Positions 1 to 6,505 of a DNA stretch of 16,888 nucleotides are shown piece after piece. Within the stretch, counting starts at the first letter, position 1; the number at the start of each line of letters is the position of its first letter. The notes beneath the pieces were generated by a model that was given only the letters and a program-made list of their open reading frames with translations, was not told the DNA's origin and searched no databases. The position numbers were made by a program, and so were the translations under genes. This DNA comes from Anaerolineae bacterium (GTDB taxonomy: Bacteria; Chloroflexota; Anaerolineae; JACIWP01): assembly GCA_014360855.1 (NCBI GenBank), contig JACIWP010000029.1:1-16888 (forward strand), in the 5' to 3' direction.

Positions 1-9
1 GTTAGTGTC

Positions 10-69
10 ACGACGCCCTCTCTGCTCTATGGTTGGTTTCGCAACTACCAAATAGCAGGAGGACGTCGT
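10..69. repeat. Long imperfect inverted repeat (hairpin) upstream of rel
   Basis: The arms pair as 10-15 with 64-69, 17-20 with 59-62, and 22-26 with 54-58. Weaker pairing follows around 30-33 with 47-50, and the loop is near 36-44. No T-run follows on either strand, so it is not a clear intrinsic terminator. It could be the end of a structure belonging to the gene left of the window, a small structured RNA, or a degenerate palindromic repeat. The pairing is seen directly; the role is unknown. Confidence 0.45.
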
Positions 70-106
70 ACTGTCAAAAGTGGGTAAGACCCAGCAAAAG
101 GATTGG

Positions 107-135
107 TTGCAAGCCGGCGCGTATCGGGCTATAAT
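107..135 (+). promoter_or_regulatory. Sigma70-type promoter of rel
   Basis: The -35 element is TTGCAA (107-112), followed by a 17-bp spacer and a perfect -10 TATAAT (130-135). Transcription should start near 142. That is only about 17 nt before the possible TTG start at 159 and about 47 nt before the ATG at 189. Confidence 0.7.
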
Positions 136-188
136 GTAAGATTAGAGCGGAGACTGGATTGCTATCGGTCGCAGTCAGGCGAAGGGAT

Positions 189-2366
189 ATGGTTGGTTCG
201 ACCAAGCTGATTGATGTGGAGCAGTTGATATCGCAGTTGGATGATAAGAGCGGCGCCGGCGCACAGCTCGTGCGCCGCGCCTATGAGCGCGCCGTGCAGG
301 CCCACGCCGGCCAGGCCCGCGCCTCCGGCGAATCCTATATCCAGCACCCGCTGGCTGTCGCCAGCATCCTCGCCGACCTGCGCCTGGACCCCGCCACCAT
401 CGCCGCGGCCCTCCTGCACGACGTGGTGGAGGATACCACCATCACCCTGGACGATATCCGCCAGGAGTTCGGGGAAGAGGTCGCCCGACTGGTGGATGGG
501 GTGACCAAGCTGGAGAACATCAACCAGCTGCGCAATATGGGCCGGCCGGATTTGGAGGAGGAGCAGGCCGAGAATCTGCGCAAGATATTCCTGGCCATGG
601 TGGATGACGTCCGCGTGGTGCTCATCAAGCTGGCGGACCGACTGCACAACATGCGCACCCTCGGCGCTCTGCCGGAACATAAGCGCCGGCGCATTGCCAA
701 AGAGACGCTGGAGATCTACGCCCCGCTGGCCAACCGGCTGGGCATCTGGCAGATCAAGTGGGAGCTGGAGGACCTGGCCTTCCGCTATCTGGAGCCGGCC
801 ACCTACAAGCGCATTGCCAGCCTGATCGACGAGCGGCGCGAGGACCGCATGCGCACCCTGGAGCAGATCACCGAGATACTGCGCCAGCGGCTGAAGGAGG
901 CCGGCATCGAGGCGGAGGTGTCCAGCCGGCCGAAGCACATCTACAGCATCTACCGCAAAATGCAGAGAAAGGGCGTGGACTTCGACCAGATTTACGACGT
1001 GCGGGCGGTCCGCATCATCGTCAATACCATCGCCGAATGCTACGCCGCGCTGGGCATCGTCCATTCGCTCTGGAAGCCCATCCCGCGCGAGTTCGACGAC
1101 TTCATCGCCACGCCCAAGGACAACATGTATCGCTCCCTGCACACCGCGGTGGTGGGGCCGGACGGCAAGCCCCTGGAGGTGCAGATTCGCACCTGGGAGA
1201 TGCACCGCACAGCGGAGTACGGCATTGCCGCCCACTGGCGTTACAAGGAACAGCTTACCAAGCGCGATGTGGATTTCGAGAACAAGATCGCCTGGCTGCG
1301 CCAGATTATGGAATGGCGCAAGGAAGTTACCGATGCCCGTGAGTTCGTGGACTCATTGAAGACCGACGTCTTCCAGGACCGGGTCTATGTGTTCACGCCG
1401 CAGGGCGATGTGATTGACCTGCCGGCCGGCGCGACGCCGGTGGACTTCGCCTATCACGTGCACACCGAGATCGGTCACCGCTGTCGCGGGGCGCGCGTCA
1501 ACGGCCGCATCGTCAGCCTGGATTATCAGCTCCAGAACGGCGACCAGGTCGAGATCATCACTGCCAAGCGGGGCGGCCCCAGCCGGGACTGGCTCAACCC
1601 CCAGTTGAACTACGTCAAGACCTCCCGGGCGCGCAGTAAGATCCGGCAGTGGTTCCGCCGGCAGGATCGCGAGCAGAACATCCAGCTCGGCCGAGAGATC
1701 CTCGATCGGGAGCTGAAGCGGCTCAACGCCGAGGATACCAATATTGACGAGCTGGCGATGGCCTTCGGCTACGAGAAGGCAGATGACTTCCTGGCCGCCA
1801 TCGGCTACGGCGATATCAACAGCCAGCAGATCGCCACCAAGGTGCTGGCCGGCGAGCGACTGCGGGTCCAGCAGGAGGAAAAGCTGGCCGCGCTCAGCGA
1901 GGCGAAACCCGCGCCGGCCGCCGGCGACGTCAGCGTCATGGGCACCAGCGGCTTGCTCACCAAACTGGCCGGCTGTTGCAATCCTTTGCCCGGCGACCCC
2001 ATCGTCGGCTACGTCACCCGCGGCAAGGGCGTGACCATCCACCGACAGGACTGCCCGAACGTTCTGCGCCTGCAGGACAAGGAACGGTTGATCGCCGTGG
2101 ATTGGGGCAGTGCGGAGGACCAGGCCTATCCGGTGATGATTGTGGTGAAGGCGTTCAACCGGGGCGGGTTACTGCGGGATATTGCCGCGCTGGTGGCCGA
2201 TGAGGGCATTGATATGAGTTCTGCCCATGCCATCACGGGCGAGAAGGGGAACATCGCCACCATCACCGCCACCCTGGAGATCACGAGTGTGGCACAGCTC
2301 AGCCGGGTGCTGGCGATGATCGAGCGCATCCCCAATGTGATCGAGGCCCGCCGGCTGGTGGGCTGA
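189..2366 (+). CDS. rel: Bifunctional (p)ppGpp synthetase/hydrolase (RelA/SpoT family)
   Basis: This enzyme makes and degrades the stringent-response alarmone (p)ppGpp in the cytoplasm, from GTP/GDP and ATP, and is ribosome-associated. Residues are counted from the ATG at 189 (725 aa, normal for a long Rel). The HD hydrolase domain has H53, HDVVED (77-82) and D150 intact, so hydrolysis should be active, unlike E. coli RelA. The synthetase domain covers about 245-355, with SIYRKM, FDQIYDVRAVR and YRSLHT. A TGS domain lies at about 397-458, a Cys-Cys zinc-finger-type segment at about 588-625 (C596, C597, C622), and a C-terminal ACT domain at about 647-722. A TTG at 159, preceded by GGAG, would add ten non-conserved residues. 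The ATG is preferred because it has a purine-rich AAGGG just upstream and the TTG sits very close to the predicted transcript start, but the choice is not certain. The gene is monocistronic in the window. Confidence 0.97.
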   Translation: MVGSTKLIDVEQLISQLDDKSGAGAQLVRRAYERAVQAHAGQARASGESYIQHPLAVASILADLRLDPATIAAALLHDVVEDTTITLDDIRQEFGEEVARLVDGVTKLENINQLRNMGRPDLEEEQAENLRKIFLAMVDDVRVVLIKLADRLHNMRTLGALPEHKRRRIAKETLEIYAPLANRLGIWQIKWELEDLAFRYLEPATYKRIASLIDERREDRMRTLEQITEILRQRLKEAGIEAEVSSRPKHIYSIYRKMQRKGVDFDQIYDVRAVRIIVNTIAECYAALGIVHSLWKPIPREFDDFIATPKDNMYRSLHTAVVGPDGKPLEVQIRTWEMHRTAEYGIAAHWRYKEQLTKRDVDFENKIAWLRQIMEWRKEVTDAREFVDSLKTDVFQDRVYVFTPQGDVIDLPAGATPVDFAYHVHTEIGHRCRGARVNGRIVSLDYQLQNGDQVEIITAKRGGPSRDWLNPQLNYVKTSRARSKIRQWFRRQDREQNIQLGREILDRELKRLNAEDTNIDELAMAFGYEKADDFLAAIGYGDINSQQIATKVLAGERLRVQQEEKLAALSEAKPAPAAGDVSVMGTSGLLTKLAGCCNPLPGDPIVGYVTRGKGVTIHRQDCPNVLRLQDKERLIAVDWGSAEDQAYPVMIVVKAFNRGGLLRDIAALVADEGIDMSSAHAITGEKGNIATITATLEITSVAQLSRVLAMIERIPNVIEARRLVG

Positions 2367-2379
2367 CCCCGCAAAGGAA

Positions 2380-2408
2380 AGCGGCGGGAGGAACATCCTC
2401 CCGCCGCT
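2380..2408. terminator. Bidirectional terminator hairpin between rel and the parvulin gene
   Basis: A perfect 13-bp stem (2380-2392 with 2396-2408) closes a 3-nt loop between two convergent stop codons. On the minus strand it is followed by TTTCCTTT; on the plus strand by GATGTCTTTC. The U-tracts are imperfect, but the position and the stem strongly suggest termination from both sides. Confidence 0.75.
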
Positions 2409-2416
2409 GATGTCTT

Positions 2417-3589
2417 TCAGCTCCCCAAGAAGGCCGGCGTGGGGGTGGCCGGCACCTTGTCCGGCGACCAATTGCGCTGGATACTGGCCTTCTCCATGGC
2501 CTGCTGGAGCCAGTCATTGAAGGCTTTCTGCTTCATCTGGTTCAGTACCGCAGGGTCATACGGCCGATCCATCTCGTGTGCATCCACCCGGATGATGTGA
2601 TAGCCGAACTGGGTCTTGACCGGCTCGCTGATCTGGCCTACTTCCAGCGCAAAGGCGGCATCCTCGAACTCTTTCACCATCTGCCCGCGCGGGAACCACC
2701 CCAGGTCGCCGCCGATGGATTTCGTGGCAGTGTCCTGGGAGAATTCCTGGGCGAGGTTGCCGAAGTCCTCGCCGGCTTTCAGCCGCTCCAGCACCTTCTT
2801 CGCTGTCTCCTCATCCGTCACCAGGATATGGCGGGCGCGCACCTGCTCCCCGGAAGTGGGGACGCTGCTTTCGATGAGCGCCTGCAGTTTCTCGCGGTAG
2901 AGCAGGCCGCGAATCACCTCGCGATATTCCGCCTCGCTCATACCTGTGGTGCGCTTCAGGTTCTCCAGGTACAGGGAGTAGAGCCGGCTGAATTCCTCTC
3001 GCGTCATGATGGTGGGCGTAGGGGCCGGCGTCGCCGTCGTGCCAGGGGCCGGCGATGGCTCCGGGGTGGGGGTAGGCGGGTTGGGATTATACCCGAACAG
3101 CTCCTCAATCCGCTTCTGGACCTCTTCATCCGTTACGACAATGCCCTCATCGCGTGCGCCCTGGCGGATGACGCGGTCCTGGATCAGGTCTTCCAGCACC
3201 GAGTTGGGCAGATCCGCGAGCTGGGCCTGGGCCTGGGTGATGAGCTGGTCGTAAAACTGGATGATGCTCGCCACGTTGGAATCATTGGGGTCCAGGCGGG
3301 CTTTTTCTGTCTCCAGGTTGCGCAGGTACTGGTTCAGGTTCTCGAGCTGATACAGGTACATCTTCTGATATTCGGTGGTGGAGATGCGCTCACCGTTCAC
3401 CACCGCCACGGGTGACGAGGGTTTATAGACGTACTCGTAGATGACGCCGGCGATGATGATGGCCGCTACCACTATCGCACCGATGATCACCCCCAGGAGC
3501 ACATTTCGGCGCGCCTGCTGATCGCGATAGCGCAGTCGCTCTTGCTTCTTTGTCAGCGTCATGTCCTGCTTTTTGGGTTTCTTCGCCAT
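2417..3589 (-). CDS. Membrane-anchored parvulin-type peptidyl-prolyl cis-trans isomerase (SurA/PrsA-like)
   Basis: A foldase acting outside the cytoplasmic membrane, catalysing cis-trans isomerisation of prolyl bonds in secreted proteins. In the 390-aa protein, a basic N-terminus (MAKKPKK) is followed by one hydrophobic segment at about 30-51. There is no lipobox, so it is probably a type II membrane anchor. A SurA-N-like helical region covers about 60-240 and is interrupted by a Pro/Thr-rich insertion at about 167-194. The parvulin domain is at about 250-340, with RARHILV, GGDLGWF and FGYHIIRV. The C-terminus is short and Pro/Thr-rich. An in-frame ATG at 3622 would add 11 residues, but it lies inside a hairpin. 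The ATG at 3589 is preceded by GAGG at good spacing and was chosen. It follows rpsR and is probably the last gene of the rpsF operon. Confidence 0.9.
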   Translation of the reverse strand: MAKKPKKQDMTLTKKQERLRYRDQQARRNVLLGVIIGAIVVAAIIIAGVIYEYVYKPSSPVAVVNGERISTTEYQKMYLYQLENLNQYLRNLETEKARLDPNDSNVASIIQFYDQLITQAQAQLADLPNSVLEDLIQDRVIRQGARDEGIVVTDEEVQKRIEELFGYNPNPPTPTPEPSPAPGTTATPAPTPTIMTREEFSRLYSLYLENLKRTTGMSEAEYREVIRGLLYREKLQALIESSVPTSGEQVRARHILVTDEETAKKVLERLKAGEDFGNLAQEFSQDTATKSIGGDLGWFPRGQMVKEFEDAAFALEVGQISEPVKTQFGYHIIRVDAHEMDRPYDPAVLNQMKQKAFNDWLQQAMEKASIQRNWSPDKVPATPTPAFLGS

Positions 3590-3620
3590 ATAGACCTCGA
3601 TGGATATGTCGGCATTCAGC

Positions 3621-3652
3621 AAGGCCTCCCGCGGCGCGCCGTGGGAGGCCTT
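3621..3652. other. Strong hairpin between rpsR and the parvulin gene
   Basis: A 10-bp perfect outer stem (3621-3630 with 3643-3652) continues inward through one G-U pair and three G-C pairs to a CGCG loop. No T-tract follows on the minus strand, so it is not a standard intrinsic terminator. It could stabilise the 3' end of the upstream rpsF-ssb-rpsR message or lower read-through into the parvulin gene. Confidence 0.6.
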
Positions 3653-3664
3653 GGGGTTCCGGAA

Positions 3665-4048
3665 TTATGAACGCATGTGTTCGTCGGTGAAGGGCAGGAG
3701 CGCCAGGTGGCGTGCGCGCTTGATGGCGACGGCCAGGCGGCGCTGATGCTTGGCGCAGGTGCCGGTTTTGCGCCGGCTGAGGATCTTGGCCCGGTCGGAG
3801 ATGAAGCGGTAGAGCAGGTCCACGTTTTTGTAATCAATGTAGTCCATGTGCTCGGCGCAGAAGAGGCACACCTTGCGCCGGTGGGTGAAGCGCCGGCGGG
3901 GACGTTCCTGGCGCGGGCGCGGTTCTGGCGCTTCTTCCTGCTCCTCCTCCTCATCCACGATGTCCAGATCTTCGACTTCCTGAGCCTTCGGCTTATCCAC
4001 GGCGGGTTTGGCGCCGGGGCGTGCGGTTTTTTCACGTTCTTCTGCCAA
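3665..4048 (-). CDS. rpsR: 30S ribosomal protein S18 (bS18) with long acidic N-terminal extension
   Basis: A component of the small-subunit platform that binds 16S rRNA together with S6. The conserved core occupies about residues 50-127: RRKVCLFC, IDYKNVDLLYRFISDRAKIL, RRKTGTCAKHQRRLAVAIKRARHLALLPF. C61, C64, C98 and H101 form a CxxC...CxxH set typical of the zinc-binding form of S18. The first ~50 residues are low in complexity and charged, with an EEEEQEE run at 34-39 and neighbours, then a basic RPRQERPRRR. The usual S18 is about 75-80 aa, so this is an extension. The start is TTG, with a full AAGGAGG Shine-Dalgarno 7-8 nt upstream. It sits 37 nt after ssb, in the classical rpsF-ssb-rpsR order; no rplI follows. 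Confidence 0.96.
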   Translation of the reverse strand: MAEEREKTARPGAKPAVDKPKAQEVEDLDIVDEEEEQEEAPEPRPRQERPRRRFTHRRKVCLFCAEHMDYIDYKNVDLLYRFISDRAKILSRRKTGTCAKHQRRLAVAIKRARHLALLPFTDEHMRS

Positions 4049-4085
4049 GGTTATCCCTCCTTACGTGCAAAGGGTGATTGTTGGG

Positions 4086-4793
4086 TTATGGATGTTCGTC
4101 CAGCACTACCATTTCCCTGGCGACGAGTTCGGTGCGCCAGTGAGGCTGGTCCAACTGATTTTTCCAGGCGTAGGTGTGGAGGTAGCCCTCCACATACACT
4201 CGCCGGCCTCGGGACAGCCACTGCCGGCATATCTCGGCCAGACTGCCCCATGTCACCACATGAAACCATTCCGTGGTCTCACAGCGCTTGCCATCCGATG
4301 TGACCCAGCTCTGGGAAGCCGCCAGGCTGAAGCTGGCCCGCAGTTTTCCCGATGCGGTAGGGCGCACCTCCGGTTCTGTCTCCACCAGCCCGATGACCAT
4401 CACCTTGTTGATGTGCTGGGGGAACGTCCCGGACGCGTCATCCACTGCCGGCGCCGGCTCGATAGCGGCAAAGGGTATCATCTCGGAAAGCACCAGCTCC
4501 GTGCGCACGCGCCGCAAATGGTCCTGGCCAACCCATGTGCGGGTTTGCAGATGGCCCTCGATGTAGACGCGGTTGCCCTTTCTCAACCACTGCTTACAGC
4601 GCTCCGCCTTGGTCCCCCAGGCGATGACGTTGAACCATTCCTCGGCCTGCTGTGGGGTGCCGTCGGCGGTGAGCCACTGCCGGCGCGCCACCAGGCTGAA
4701 CGCGGCCACGGCTTTGCCCTCCGGCGTGTAGCGAAGCTCTGGGTCCCGTCCCAGGTCGCCCACCACGATGACCTTGTTCAATCCTCGCGCCAC
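4086..4793 (-). CDS. ssb: Single-stranded DNA-binding protein with two tandem OB folds
   Basis: Binds single-stranded DNA in replication, repair and recombination. At 235 aa it carries two complete SSB OB folds: residues 6-108 and 129-231, joined by a 20-residue linker. Aligned without gaps over 103 positions they share 49 identities (hand count), for example NKV, PE, FSL, EWF, WG, AE.C.QWL, RVY.EG and RTELV..EM. Each protomer therefore resembles the two-OB SSB of Deinococcus-Thermus, which works as a dimer. The C-terminus is REMVVLDEHP, without the acidic DDDIPF-type tip that normally recruits partner proteins. The start is GTG, with GGAG 6 nt upstream. It lies between rpsF and rpsR, the normal place for a housekeeping ssb, so it may be the main SSB. 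The frame is intact to the stop. Confidence 0.95.
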   Translation of the reverse strand: MARGLNKVIVVGDLGRDPELRYTPEGKAVAAFSLVARRQWLTADGTPQQAEEWFNVIAWGTKAERCKQWLRKGNRVYIEGHLQTRTWVGQDHLRRVRTELVLSEMIPFAAIEPAPAVDDASGTFPQHINKVMVIGLVETEPEVRPTASGKLRASFSLAASQSWVTSDGKRCETTEWFHVVTWGSLAEICRQWLSRGRRVYVEGYLHTYAWKNQLDQPHWRTELVAREMVVLDEHP

Positions 4794-4849
4794 GGCTGTC
4801 TCCTCAGGAAAGCGGGAAAATGCCCAGCGGTCTGAAGAGGGGCCTCATC

Positions 4850-5140
4850 TCATTCCTCGTCTAGGCGGACGATGAGATGACGGATGACGTTTTCCGAGAT
4901 GAGCAGGTCGCGGTCGAGCTGTTTCACCGCTTCGGCGGGCATCTGCATCTGGACGACGACGTAGTGGCCTTCGCGGAACTTCTTGATGGGGTAGGCCAAC
5001 TTGCGCTTGCCCCAGACCGAGAGCTTGGTCACTTCGCCGCCGTAGCCGGCGATGCGCTTGGTGACCGTGTCGATCTGAGCCTGCACCTTCTCGTCGTCCT
5101 GCTGTGGGGCGACAATGAACACCAGCTCATAGGGTCGCAT
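4850..5140 (-). CDS. rpsF: 30S ribosomal protein S6 (bS6)
   Basis: A small-subunit protein that pairs with S18 on the 16S rRNA platform. It is 96 aa, the normal length, with MRPYELVFIV, the VTKLSVWGKRKLAYPIKKF strand and REGHYVVVQMQM. An upstream in-frame ATG at 5266 would add 42 non-S6 residues and would fall upstream of the predicted transcription start, so it was rejected. The ATG at 5140 has an AAAGGAGG about 12 nt upstream. It is the first gene of the rpsF-ssb-rpsR operon, 56 nt before ssb. A structured leader precedes it and probably mediates feedback by the S6:S18 complex. Confidence 0.96.
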   Translation of the reverse strand: MRPYELVFIVAPQQDDEKVQAQIDTVTKRIAGYGGEVTKLSVWGKRKLAYPIKKFREGHYVVVQMQMPAEAVKQLDRDLLISENVIRHLIVRLDEE

Positions 5141-5170
5141 TCCGTCTCGCTTCCTCCTTTCTTTGGGTTT

Positions 5171-5207
5171 GCCTCCGGTCAAATCGCTCGCGGCGACGGC
5201 CAGAGGC
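5171..5207 (-). promoter_or_regulatory. Candidate S6:S18-binding leader hairpin of the rpsF operon
   Basis: Read on the minus strand, an 8-bp outer stem pairs GCCTCTGG (5207-5200) with CCGGAGGC (5178-5171). An unpaired CCG follows on the 5' side (5199-5197). Then comes a 4-bp inner stem, TCGC/GCGA, with a 5-nt loop, and TTTGA is left unpaired on the 3' side. Two stems around an internal loop with a 5' CCG match the known autoregulatory rpsF leader, which mimics the S6:S18 site on 16S rRNA. The structure is seen directly; the assignment is from memory of that motif and was not tested with a covariance model. Confidence 0.55.
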
Positions 5208-5214
5208 AGAAAGA

Positions 5215-5242
5215 ACGAGGGAGTCCCGTTCCGCTCCCTCGT
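5215..5242 (-). promoter_or_regulatory. 5'-proximal hairpin in the rpsF leader, possible attenuator
   Basis: A perfect 9-bp stem (5242-5234 with 5223-5215 on the minus strand) and a 10-nt loop begin about six nt after the predicted transcription start. T-rich TTCTTTCT follows at once. It could be a weak attenuator or a stabilising 5' hairpin. Confidence 0.4.
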
Positions 5243-5254
5243 CGAGACGATCGC

Positions 5255-5283
5255 TTTATACCACAAAGCGCACAGAATGGCAA
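5255..5283 (-). promoter_or_regulatory. Sigma70-type promoter of the rpsF operon
   Basis: On the minus strand: -35 TTGCCA (5283-5278), a 17-bp spacer, and -10 TATAAA (5260-5255). Both elements match the consensus at 5 of 6 positions. Transcription should start near 5248 and give a leader of about 108 nt. Confidence 0.75.
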
Positions 5284-5299
5284 AAATATGAGAGCCTTG

Positions 5300-5332
5300 G
5301 AAAAGTTATACCGCACGGTACTCCAGGTGCGG
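5300..5332 (-). terminator. Weak candidate terminator after ychF
   Basis: On the minus strand, CCGCAC and GTGCGG (5332-5327 with 5316-5311) form a 6-bp stem with a 10-nt loop, followed by TATAACTTTT. A second 6-bp hairpin lies just before it (5361-5339), directly after the ychF stop. The stem is short, so confidence is limited. Confidence 0.35.
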
Positions 5333-5362
5333 GTCAAACCTGTCGCGCGCCAGGGGACAGGA

Positions 5363-6460
5363 TCAGACCGCGAAGCGGATGTGGATGACATCACCGTCCT
5401 GCACGATGTAGTCCCGGCCTTCCATACGCACCCAGCCGGCGGCGCGGGCTTCCTGCCAGGAGCCGGCCTCCACCAGCTTGTCCCAGGGGATGACGTCCGC
5501 CCGGATAAAGCCGCGCTGCATGTCGGTGTGGATCTTGCCGGCGGCATCCCAGACCGTCAGGCCGGCGCGCAGGGGCCAGGCGCGCACCTCTTCGGTGCCG
5601 GTAGCGGTGAAGAAGGTGATGAGGTTCAGCAGGCGGTAGCCGGCCAGGGCGAGTTGGTGCAGTCCCGAGCGCTCCAGCCCCAGCGCCTGGCGGAATTCCT
5701 CCGCTTCCGCCGGCTCCATTTGGGCCAGCTCCGCCTCCAGCTCCGCACAGATGACCACTACCGGGATGTTCTCCTGCGCGGCGCGCTGACGCACCCGCTC
5801 GGCCAGCGGGCCGCCGTCCGGCAGGGCGTCTTCCCCCACGTTGGCGACCCAGAGCTGGGGTTTGGCGCTCAGCAGGAACAGTTCCTGGAGCCAGAGGCTC
5901 TCTTGTTCGCCGCAGGGGAAGCGGTCGGCGCGCTGGCCGGCGTTCAAGTGCTCTCGCAGGGCCTGCAGGAAAGCGAGCTGGGGCGCGTAGGCCTTGGGGT
6001 CGGCCTTGGCCGCTGAGCGCACCCGTTCGATGCGGCGGTCCACGCTCTGGATATCCGCCAGGATGAGTTCGGAATTGACCGTTTCCATATCCAGCAGGGG
6101 GTCAATCTCGCCGAACTGGTGTGGGATATCGGGGTCCTCGAAACAGCGCAGGACGAGGGCAATGGCATCCACGTTGCGGATGTGGCCCAGGAATTGGTTG
6201 CCCAAGCCCTCGCCGCGCGAGGCACCTTTGACCAGGCCGGCGATGTCCACGAACTCGATAGCGGCCGGCACAACGCGCTTGGGACGGACCACGCCGGCCA
6301 CGCGGTGCAGTCGTTCGTCCGGCACCTCGGCAACGCCCACGTTGGGGTCAATGGTGGTGAAGGGGTAGCTGGCGACGGCGGCCTGGGCGCGCGTCAGGGC
6401 ATTGAAGAGCGTGGATTTGCCCACATTGGGAAGGCCCACAATACCGATCTGGAGTGACAC
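5363..6460 (-). CDS. ychF: Redox/translation-associated P-loop ATPase YchF (OLA1 family)
   Basis: A widely conserved Obg-related P-loop NTPase that prefers ATP, binds ribosomes and is linked to stress responses. It is 365 aa, the normal family length. G1/Walker A is GLPNVGKS (9-16), G3 is DIAGLVKGA (72-80), and the G4 position is NVGE (207-210) in place of NKxD, which is the hallmark of the ATP-preferring YchF branch. The C-terminal TGS domain is at about 281-365, with GKIHTDMQRGFIRADVI and GDVIHIRF. The start is GTG, with AAAGGA about 11 nt upstream. It starts 45 nt after the histidine kinase stop with no hairpin between them, so it is probably transcribed with that gene. The link is likely positional, not functional. 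Confidence 0.97.
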   Translation of the reverse strand: MSLQIGIVGLPNVGKSTLFNALTRAQAAVASYPFTTIDPNVGVAEVPDERLHRVAGVVRPKRVVPAAIEFVDIAGLVKGASRGEGLGNQFLGHIRNVDAIALVLRCFEDPDIPHQFGEIDPLLDMETVNSELILADIQSVDRRIERVRSAAKADPKAYAPQLAFLQALREHLNAGQRADRFPCGEQESLWLQELFLLSAKPQLWVANVGEDALPDGGPLAERVRQRAAQENIPVVVICAELEAELAQMEPAEAEEFRQALGLERSGLHQLALAGYRLLNLITFFTATGTEEVRAWPLRAGLTVWDAAGKIHTDMQRGFIRADVIPWDKLVEAGSWQEARAAGWVRMEGRDYIVQDGDVIHIRFAV

Positions 6461-6505
6461 GTTTTCTGATATCCTTTCCGCAGGGCTTCCGGGATGATGT
6501 GAACG

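Noticed and set aside
4877..6016. Open frame of 379 codons on the plus strand across rpsF, the leader and ychF
   Set aside because: It runs antisense through two well-supported genes and the rpsF promoter, with no domain signature.
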